Assembly (NCBI GenBank): GCA_036407035.1
Contig: DASXAA010000125.1
Span: forward strand, 1-7,402
DNA: 7,402 bases
Reading direction: 5' to 3'
Source: JACVRW01 sp036407035
GTDB taxonomy: Bacteria; Actinomycetota; Thermoleophilia; Solirubrobacterales; Thermoleophilaceae
Part shown: positions 1-4,520 of the stretch, piece after piece
Layout: every line of letters begins with the position of its first letter
Position numbering within the stretch: position 1 is the first letter of the stretch
The notes under the pieces: model-generated
Databases searched by the model: none
Told to the model about the DNA's origin: nothing
What the model saw: only the letters and a program-made list of their open reading frames with translations
Position numbers and translations under genes: made by a program

Positions 1-1
1 G

Positions 2-697
2 GGTCGCTTCCGGCCCGGCCACGCCCAGCGCATCGAGCGCTCGGCCTCGCTCACCCTCGCCGCCCCGAGCGACAGGCTCGACCGCGTCGCCGACGACGTC
101 ATCGCGATCACGGACCGCTACGGCGGCTTCGTGCTGCGCTCGTCCGTCACCTCCGGCGACGACGGCAGCCAGGGCGGCGAGTTCGCGCTGCGCATCCCGG
201 CGGACCGGCTCCGCCCCGCCCTGCGCGACCTCTCCCAGCTCGGCACCGTCCGCTCCCGAACTCAGTCCGGCCGCGACGTGACCGCCGGCTTCGTGACCGC
301 CGGCGACCGCCTCGAGGCGGCCCGGGCCGAGCGCAAGGGCCTGCTCGAGCGCCTCGAGCAGGCGACCACCGACACGCAGGCGGACGCGATCCGCCGCCGC
401 CTCGACCTGGTCGCCGCGGAGATCAACCGCCTGCACGGCCGGCTGCGGAACCTGAGGCTGCGCACGAACTACGCCGCGGTCTCGCTATCGCTGGAGGCCA
501 ATGACGACTCCGGCGCCGGCGGGGCCACCGGCAACCTGGACGACGCCCTGGACGACGCGCTCGGCTCGCTCTCGGACGCGGTCGGCATCGCCGTGCGCGC
601 GCTCGGCTTCGCGATCCCGCTCGGCCTGCTGGCCCTGATCGGCTGGCTCGCCACGCGCGCCTACCGGCGCCGCCTGCGCGAGTCCGCGCTCGTCTGA
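2..697 (+). CDS. DUF4349-domain membrane protein, 5' partial
   Basis: The reading frame is open from base 2, so the true start lies before the window; 231 residues are visible. The visible part matches the DUF4349 pattern as I know it: a hydrophobic, alternating segment (ERSASLTLAAPSDRLDRVAD), a glycine turn (RYGGFV), the FALRIPADRLRPAL segment, LSQLGTVRSRTQSGRDVT, and then a charged, Leu- and Arg-rich stretch likely to form a coiled coil (about residues 100-145). A last beta-like segment (YAAVSLSLEA) is followed by an Asp/Gly-rich linker. The final 40 residues hold one transmembrane helix (AIPLGLLALIGWLA) and a basic tail (RAYRRRLRES), which predicts that the tail is cytoplasmic and the domain extracytoplasmic. 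Many family members are lipoproteins or carry anti-sigma-like N-termini; that part is missing here. Function is unknown. The next gene starts 40 nt downstream on the same strand with no terminator visible, so cotranscription is possible. Confidence 0.85.
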   Translation, partial: GRFRPGHAQRIERSASLTLAAPSDRLDRVADDVIAITDRYGGFVLRSSVTSGDDGSQGGEFALRIPADRLRPALRDLSQLGTVRSRTQSGRDVTAGFVTAGDRLEAARAERKGLLERLEQATTDTQADAIRRRLDLVAAEINRLHGRLRNLRLRTNYAAVSLSLEANDDSGAGGATGNLDDALDDALGSLSDAVGIAVRALGFAIPLGLLALIGWLATRAYRRRLRESALV

Positions 698-737
698 GCC
701 ACGCAGGAGCGCCGGGACGTAGGTCGAACCCGTCCGT

Positions 738-1103
738 GTGATCTCGGCGGTCCTGATGTTCCACCGGGTCGTCAAGGCGTTCCGCTACGCGATCCAGGAG
801 GACGAGTTCCTCAACGTGTTCGGCGCCGCGGTGGCGCTCGTGATCGTCGGGACGGTCGCCTACACGCTCGGCGAGGGCTGGAACGTGGTGGACGGCCTGT
901 ACTTCGCCGTGGCAACGCTCACCACGACGAGCGTGTCCGACCCCCACCTCGTCCTCACCGACGACTGGCTGAAGGTCTTCACCGTGCTGTACCTGCTGGT
1001 CGGCATCGGGATCCTCGTCGAGACGCTGCGCCGGCTCGGGGCGGCGTTCGTCGTGGTCAGGGCGCAGGAGGAGGCGGCCAAGAAGTCCGGCAAGCCGGGC
1101 TAG
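738..1103 (+). CDS. Small two-TM ion-channel-like protein (Ion_trans_2 type) with non-canonical filter
   Basis: This 121-residue protein has the layout of a minimal pore-domain channel subunit: an amphipathic N-terminus, TM1 at about residues 24-44, a pore helix at about 51-61 (VDGLYFAVATL), a filter loop at 62-68, TM2 at about 77-97 with glycines G89 and G91 where K+ channels bend, and a short basic tail (AAKKSGKPG). In K+ channels the loop reads T-x-V-G-Y-G-D; here it is TTTSVSD, so both filter glycines and the tyrosine are replaced. The fold assignment is good, but K+ selectivity is doubtful. It would act in the cytoplasmic membrane as a tetramer. The start is uncertain: GTG 738 gives the length used here, ATG 756 would remove six residues, and neither has a convincing Shine-Dalgarno site. 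Its TAG stop (1101-1103) overlaps the stop of the opposing threonine deaminase gene. Confidence 0.8.
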   Translation: MISAVLMFHRVVKAFRYAIQEDEFLNVFGAAVALVIVGTVAYTLGEGWNVVDGLYFAVATLTTTSVSDPHLVLTDDWLKVFTVLYLLVGIGILVETLRRLGAAFVVVRAQEEAAKKSGKPG

Positions 1104-2335
1104 GGCTCGTGCTCCACCCGGATCGGGAAGCCCTCCTCGCGGGCCGCCGCGATGATCTCGTCGCTGTGCTCGGTCCCGCGGGTCTGAAGGACGAGCTTGA
1201 TCGCGGTCTCGCGGACGTGGAGGTCGATGCCGTCGCGCAGGTGCTCCACGTCCACGACGTTCGCGCCGCGGTCCGCCACCACGGAGAGCAGGCCCGCCAG
1301 CGCGCCCGGTCGGTCCGGGACGACTGTCGAGATGACGACGCGCCGGCCGGCGGCGGTCTCGCCGAGCCGGATTGCCTCGGACAGCAGCGACGCGTCCACG
1401 TTGCCGCCGGAGAGCACCGCGCACACCTCGCCATCCGGCGGCGCCTCCACGCAGCCCTGCATCAGCGCGGCCACGGCAACGGCGCCCGCGCCCTCCACCA
1501 CCAGCTTCGACCGCTCGAGCAGCAGCACCATCGCCTCCGCCACCTCGTCGTCCGAGACCGTCACCACCTCGTGCACGTAGCGCTCCACCAGCGGCAGCGT
1601 GAAGTCACCGGGCCGCTTGACCGCGATGCCGTCGCAGATCGTGTTGGCCGACCGCGCCCCGATCGGCCGGTGGGCCACGAGCGAGTCGATGTAGGGCGCG
1701 CACGCCTCGGCCTGCACGCCGATCACGCGGGCGCCCGGCAGGCGCTCGGCGACCGCGATCCCGACCCCGCTCGCCAGCCCCCCGCCGCCGAGCGGCACGA
1801 CCACCAGCCTGGTGGCGGGCGCCTGGCGCGCGATCTCCAGCCCGATCGTCCCCTGGCCCGCGACCACCTCCGCCGCGTCGAAGGCGTGCACCTGCGTGAA
1901 GCCCTCCTCGCGCGCGAGCCGCGCGGCCTCCACACCGGCCTCGTCGTACGAGCCGTCGACGAAGCGCACCTCACCGCCGTACTGCTGCACGGCGGCCACC
2001 TTCGCGAGCGGCGCCTGGGCCGGCATCACGATCGTCGCCCGCGCACCGAACTCGCGCGCGGCGAACGACACCGCCTGGGCGTGGTTGCCCGCGCTGGCCG
2101 CCACCACGCCAGCCCGCAGCGCCTCCTCGGGGAGCCGGCCGATCGCGTTGAAGGCGCCGCGCGCCTTGAAGGAGCCGGTCAGCTGGAGGTTCTCCGCCTT
2201 CAGGAGAACGCGCGTGCCGACGCGCCTCGACAGCTCTCCGGCGGACACCACGGGGGTCTCCCGCACACGTCCGGAGATGAGCCCGGCCGCGTCCTCGATG
2301 TCCTGACCGGTGACCGCGTCGCGGGTGACAGCCAT
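1100..2335 (-). CDS. ilvA: Threonine ammonia-lyase with C-terminal ACT domain
   Basis: This 411-residue fold-type II PLP enzyme deaminates L-threonine to 2-oxobutanoate and ammonia, the first step towards isoleucine or a catabolic step. Visible motifs: the PLP lysine K57 in TGSFKARGA, SAGNHAQ at 81-87 (substrate carboxylate loop), the phosphate-binding loop GGGGL at 183-187, and SGGNVD at 309-314 with S309 placed to contact the PLP ring nitrogen. One ACT domain follows (about 331-408, with the typical VPDRPGALAGLL start). A single ACT domain and a length near 400 fit the short TdcB/IlvA form rather than the long E. coli IlvA with two ACT-like domains, so allosteric control by isoleucine or another amino acid is likely, but the ligand cannot be read from the sequence. 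ATG 2335 is preceded by AGGGA with no spacing, too close for a ribosome site, and by a -10-like TAATCT six bases upstream, so the mRNA is probably leaderless. Serine could be an alternative substrate. Confidence 0.93.
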   Translation of the reverse strand: MAVTRDAVTGQDIEDAAGLISGRVRETPVVSAGELSRRVGTRVLLKAENLQLTGSFKARGAFNAIGRLPEEALRAGVVAASAGNHAQAVSFAAREFGARATIVMPAQAPLAKVAAVQQYGGEVRFVDGSYDEAGVEAARLAREEGFTQVHAFDAAEVVAGQGTIGLEIARQAPATRLVVVPLGGGGLASGVGIAVAERLPGARVIGVQAEACAPYIDSLVAHRPIGARSANTICDGIAVKRPGDFTLPLVERYVHEVVTVSDDEVAEAMVLLLERSKLVVEGAGAVAVAALMQGCVEAPPDGEVCAVLSGGNVDASLLSEAIRLGETAAGRRVVISTVVPDRPGALAGLLSVVADRGANVVDVEHLRDGIDLHVRETAIKLVLQTRGTEHSDEIIAAAREEGFPIRVEHEP

Positions 2336-2341
2336 TCCCTG

Positions 2342-2349
2342 AGATTATG
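2342..2349 (-). promoter_or_regulatory. Putative -10 element for ilvA, leaderless start
   Basis: On the minus strand the sequence before the ilvA start reads CATAATCTCAGGGA and then ATG. CATAAT (2349-2344) matches TATAAT at five of six positions, and TAATCT (2347-2342) fits TANNNT with exactly six bases to the start codon, the spacing expected when transcription starts on the A of ATG. I see no clear -35 element. The call rests on motif and spacing only. Confidence 0.5.
2343..2348 (+). promoter_or_regulatory. Putative -10 element for the crp-like gene
   Basis: GATTAT matches TATAAT at four of six positions and lies seven bases before ATG 2356, the second in-frame start of the regulator gene. 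No Shine-Dalgarno site precedes ATG 2347 or 2356, which fits a leaderless transcript. If real, this -10 lies on top of the opposing ilvA -10, and the first ATG (2347) would fall inside the promoter and could not be used. No -35 element is apparent. Confidence 0.35.
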
Positions 2350-3048
2350 CGCCCCATGCCCAAGGGGGAGGACACCGCGCGGCTCTTGTCGCGGACCGAG
2401 GTCTTCGGCGGCCTGGAGGAGCGGGAGCTGGAGGAGGTCGCCCAGGTCGCCGTGCCGAGGAGCTGGTCGCGCGGCGAGATGATCTTCCGCGAGGGCGACG
2501 AGGGCGAGACCTGTTACATCATCCGCTCCGGCGCCGTGATGCTCACCCGCGAGCACCAGGACGGCCGCATGCTCGCCCTTGCCGAGCTGCGCGGAGGCGA
2601 CATGTTCGGCGAGCTGGCGATGTTCCGCCACGAGACGCGCTCGGCGACCGCCGAGTCGATCGAGTCCACCACGTCGGTGGCGCTGCTGGCGCCCGACATG
2701 CAGCGGCTGATTCGCAGCAACCCGACGATCGCGCTGAAGCTGCTCGAGGTCCTCGCCGAGCGCGTGAGCCGGACCAACGAGCGCCTTCTCCAGCAGTCCT
2801 TCCAGACCGTGGCGGGCCGGGTGGCGAGCGCTCTCGTCGCGCAGACGGTGGCCCGGCAGGCGGAGGGCGCTCCCGACCAGGACGTCCTCATCCGCGCGAC
2901 ACAGGCCGAGATCGCACAGCTCGCCGGGACCTCGCGTGAGAGCGCCAGCCGTTTCCTCGCCACGCTCGAGCGGGCGGGGGTGGTCACCCTCGGACGGGGG
3001 AAGGTGACCGTGCATGAGCCGGCGAGACTCAGGAACTACATCCACTGA
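2347..3048 (+). CDS. Crp/Fnr-family transcriptional regulator, cAMP-receptor type
   Basis: This 233-residue protein (230 if it starts at ATG 2356, which promoter spacing favours) has an N-terminal cyclic-nucleotide-binding beta-roll (about residues 20-125), a dimerisation helix (about 125-155) and a C-terminal winged helix-turn-helix (about 180-225). The phosphate-binding cassette reads FGEL (87-90) followed by RSAT (98-101), matching cAMP-binding CRPs. The dimer helix carries RTN (142-144), which I recall in actinobacterial CRP/GlxR proteins as part of the cAMP contact. The recognition helix RESASRFL (197-204) keeps Arg197, Glu198 and Arg202, the positions that read TGTGA half-sites in E. 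coli CRP. There is no FNR-type cysteine cluster. It probably binds cAMP and acts as a global or local regulator; targets are unknown. It is divergent from ilvA with an 11-20 nt gap and overlaps pcm downstream, so the two are likely cotranscribed. Confidence 0.92.
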   Translation: MRPMPKGEDTARLLSRTEVFGGLEERELEEVAQVAVPRSWSRGEMIFREGDEGETCYIIRSGAVMLTREHQDGRMLALAELRGGDMFGELAMFRHETRSATAESIESTTSVALLAPDMQRLIRSNPTIALKLLEVLAERVSRTNERLLQQSFQTVAGRVASALVAQTVARQAEGAPDQDVLIRATQAEIAQLAGTSRESASRFLATLERAGVVTLGRGKVTVHEPARLRNYIH

Positions 3049-3652
3049 GCGCGCCCGCATGGTGGAGCGCCAGCTCCGCCGGCGCGGCATCGACGACGAG
3101 CGCGTGCTGGAGGCGATGGACGAGGTTCCCCGCGACCTGTTCGTGCCCGAGCACCTGCGGCGCGACGCCTACCGGGACGGCGCGCTGCGGATCGGCGAGG
3201 GTCAGACGATCTCGCAGCCGTGGATCGTCGCCTGCATGGCCCAGCTGCTCGAGCTGGAGGGGGACGAGCGTGTGCTCGAGGTCGGCACCGGCTCGGGCTA
3301 CGCGGCGGCGGTGCTGTCGCGGCTGTGCCGCGAGGTGGTGACGATCGAGCGCTTCGAGTCGCTGGCGCAGGGCGCACAGGTGGTGCTCGCCGAGCTCGGC
3401 TACGCGAACGTGGCGGTCCGGGTGGGCGACGGATCCCGCGGCGCGCCCGACCGCGCGCCCTTCGGCGGCATCTCCGTCACCGCGACCGCCGAGCGCGGGC
3501 CGCCGCGCACGCTGTTCGACCAGCTGGCGCCCGGCGCCGCGCTCGTGTGCCCGGTCGCGCGCGGCAGACGGGAGCTCCTGATGCGCTTCCGGGACGGCGA
3601 GGAGGAGGCGGTCGCGCCCGTTCGCTTCGTCCCCCTGGTGGAGGACGAGTGA
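3014..3652 (+). CDS. pcm: Protein-L-isoaspartate O-methyltransferase
   Basis: This 212-residue class I methyltransferase uses S-adenosylmethionine to methylate L-isoaspartyl residues in aged proteins, starting their repair to aspartate in the cytoplasm. Visible motifs: the N-terminal helices with RQLRRRGI and VPRDLFVPE, the family-specific GEGQTISQP (61-69), SAM motif I VLEVGTGSGY (87-96), the acidic end of beta-2 (IER, 111-113), GDGSRG (138-143), and the C-terminal VRFVPLV seen in many bacterial Pcm proteins. An oddity is motif II, where the usual APFD reads APFG (Gly151). ATG 3014 is chosen because GGAAGG (2999-3004) lies nine bases upstream; ATG 3059 (MVERQL) would also leave the whole domain but has no ribosome site. 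The first 35 nt overlap the end of the crp-like gene in another frame, which suggests translational coupling. Confidence 0.94.
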   Translation: MSRRDSGTTSTERARMVERQLRRRGIDDERVLEAMDEVPRDLFVPEHLRRDAYRDGALRIGEGQTISQPWIVACMAQLLELEGDERVLEVGTGSGYAAAVLSRLCREVVTIERFESLAQGAQVVLAELGYANVAVRVGDGSRGAPDRAPFGGISVTATAERGPPRTLFDQLAPGAALVCPVARGRRELLMRFRDGEEEAVAPVRFVPLVEDE

Positions 3653-3686
3653 CCGGACCGCACTGTCGGGAGACGCCGCCGGACGC

Positions 3687-3692
3687 TAGGCT
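3687..3692 (+). promoter_or_regulatory. Putative -10 element for the ASCH gene
   Basis: TAGGCT fits the actinobacterial TANNNT pattern and ends nine bases before GTG 3702. No Shine-Dalgarno sequence occurs in the 49 nt between pcm and this gene, so a leaderless or near-leaderless transcript starting around 3699-3702 is plausible. The -35 region holds no good match, and read-through from pcm remains possible. Confidence 0.35.
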
Positions 3693-3701
3693 GCTGCGGT
3701 C

Positions 3702-4100
3702 GTGTTCGTCCTCAACTTCTACTCCCCCGTATTCATCGACCAGCTGAAGAAGGGCCGCAAGACCGCCACCATCCGCCTCGGCGACAAGAGCAAGAAGTAC
3801 CGCAAGGGCGAGGTGGTGATGATCACGGTCGGCTTCCAGCACTCGCCGCGGGAGAAGATCTTCGAGGCCGTGATCGACAGCGTCGAGACGAAGAAGGTCG
3901 AGGAGCTCTCGCGCCGCGACATCGAGCACGACCACCCCGAGTTCCGCCGACTCGACGAGATGGTGCACTTCCTCGAGCAGATCTACGGCCGCAAGGTCGA
4001 GATGGACGACGTCGTGACCGTCGTCCGCTTCTCGCAGATCGCCGACCGCCCGCACGAGCTGCGCGAGCGGATGCTGCCCGATACGCCGGCCCAGAACTAG
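3702..4100 (+). CDS. ASCH/PUA-like domain protein resembling YqfB amidohydrolase
   Basis: This 132-residue cytoplasmic protein has the ASCH fold signature GRKTATIR (18-25), followed by YRKGE (33-37), a strand rich in hydrophobics, and a helix with the acidic run IEHDHPEF (74-81). E. coli YqfB, an ASCH protein that hydrolyses N4-acetylcytidine, reads GRKTITIR at the same place; from memory its catalytic residues are Lys21, Thr24 and Glu74. By eye these fall on Lys20, Thr23 and Asp77 here (with Glu75 nearby). Either a small-molecule or RNA-modification amidohydrolase, or RNA binding as in other ASCH/PUA-like proteins, is possible; substrate is not established. The C-terminal extension beyond YqfB length (about 30 residues, ending in TPAQN) has no motif I know. 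The GTG start is the first in frame that retains the opening beta strand FVLNFYSP. Its stop lies only five bases before the first CIRCE operator. Confidence 0.8.
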   Translation: MFVLNFYSPVFIDQLKKGRKTATIRLGDKSKKYRKGEVVMITVGFQHSPREKIFEAVIDSVETKKVEELSRRDIEHDHPEFRRLDEMVHFLEQIYGRKVEMDDVVTVVRFSQIADRPHELRERMLPDTPAQN

Positions 4101-4127
4101 ACGCGCTGGCACTCTCATTGCTAGAGT
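4098..4127 (+). promoter_or_regulatory. Candidate groESL promoter
   Basis: TAGACG (4098-4103, four of six matches to TTGACA) and TAGAGT (4122-4127, a TANNNT -10) are separated by 18 bp. The -35 would include the stop codon of the ASCH gene, and the -10 lies within the first CIRCE, so bound HrcA would cover it. The predicted start is near 4134, giving a leader of about 68 nt. The match is modest and other starts are possible. Confidence 0.35.
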
Positions 4128-4132
4128 GCCAA
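4106..4132 (+). promoter_or_regulatory. CIRCE operator 1 (HrcA site)
   Basis: The inverted repeat CTGGCACTC, a nine-base spacer and GAGTGCCAA matches the CIRCE consensus TTAGCACTC-N9-GAGTGCTAA, with the G/C variant common in GC-rich bacteria. Arms are 4106-4114 and 4124-4132, pairing at eight of nine positions. CIRCE is bound by the repressor HrcA, which is released on heat stress when GroEL is titrated. hrcA itself is not in this window. Confidence 0.93.
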
Positions 4133-4133
4133 C

Positions 4134-4160
4134 TCGGCACTCCGACACCGAGAGTGCCAA
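4134..4160 (+). promoter_or_regulatory. CIRCE operator 2 (HrcA site)
   Basis: A second copy follows after one base: TCGGCACTC (4134-4142), nine bases, GAGTGCCAA (4152-4160), again with eight of nine arm positions paired. The right arm is identical to that of operator 1. The two sites are 28 bp apart centre to centre, a little under three helical turns, so two HrcA dimers would lie close together. This copy would be transcribed and lie in the 5' leader if the promoter call at 4098-4127 is right. Confidence 0.92.
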
Positions 4161-4201
4161 GGATCCAGGTAAGTACACGCACCCCTACGGAGGTCCTGCG
4201 T

Positions 4202-4495
4202 ATGAAGCTGCAGCCTTTGGGCGATCGCCTGATCGTCAAGGCAATCGAGGAGGAGGAGACCACGGCAAGCGGGATCGTCCTTCCTGACACCGCCAAGGAG
4301 AAGCCCCAGCGCGGCAAGGTCCTCGCTGTCGGCGACGGCAAGTGGGACGAGGACGGCGAGAAGCGCATCCCGCTCGACGTGAGCGAGGGCGACGAGGTCC
4401 TCTACTCGAAGTACGGCGGCACGGAGATCCAGGTCGAGGGCGATGACCTGCTCGTGCTGCGCGAGTCGGACGTGCTCGCCAAGGTCGCCGGCTAG
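4202..4495 (+). CDS. groES: Co-chaperonin GroES (Hsp10)
   Basis: This 97-residue protein forms the heptameric lid that caps the GroEL ring during ATP-driven folding. The sequence opens with LQPLGDRLIVK, followed by the mobile loop (about residues 16-34, with the GroEL-contacting SGIVLP), RGKVLAVGDGK, the roof region, GDEVLYSKYGG and the closing LLVLRESDVLA strand, as expected for full length. ATG 4202 is preceded by GGAGG (4189-4193) at eight bases; an upstream in-frame ATG at 4118 lies inside the operator and is rejected. It lies downstream of two CIRCE sites and 25 nt before groEL, so the two form one heat-shock operon under HrcA. Confidence 0.97.
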   Translation: MKLQPLGDRLIVKAIEEEETTASGIVLPDTAKEKPQRGKVLAVGDGKWDEDGEKRIPLDVSEGDEVLYSKYGGTEIQVEGDDLLVLRESDVLAKVAG

Positions 4496-4520
4496 GAACT
4501 GAAGGAGGAATCGGAACCAG

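Noticed and set aside
423..1424. Minus-strand open frame of 333 codons across the DUF4349 and channel genes
   Set aside because: Arg/Pro/Gly-rich shadow of well-supported genes, crossing gene borders with no motif.
2309..2331. Direct repeat of GGTGAC near the start of ilvA as a possible CRP-type half-site pair
   Set aside because: It encodes Val-Thr twice in the ilvA N-terminus and is direct rather than inverted, unlike TGTGA-N6-TCACA.
1109..2482. Plus-strand open frame of 457 codons opposite ilvA
   Set aside because: Composition is Arg/His/Ala/Asp-rich and without motifs, it has no ribosome site, and ilvA on the other strand is unmistakable.
3656..3701. Inverted repeat GACCGCA / TGCGGTC flanking the pcm-ASCH gap
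   Set aside because: Seven-base arms 32 nt apart are likely by chance at this GC content, and the right arm abuts the start codon with no known operator match.
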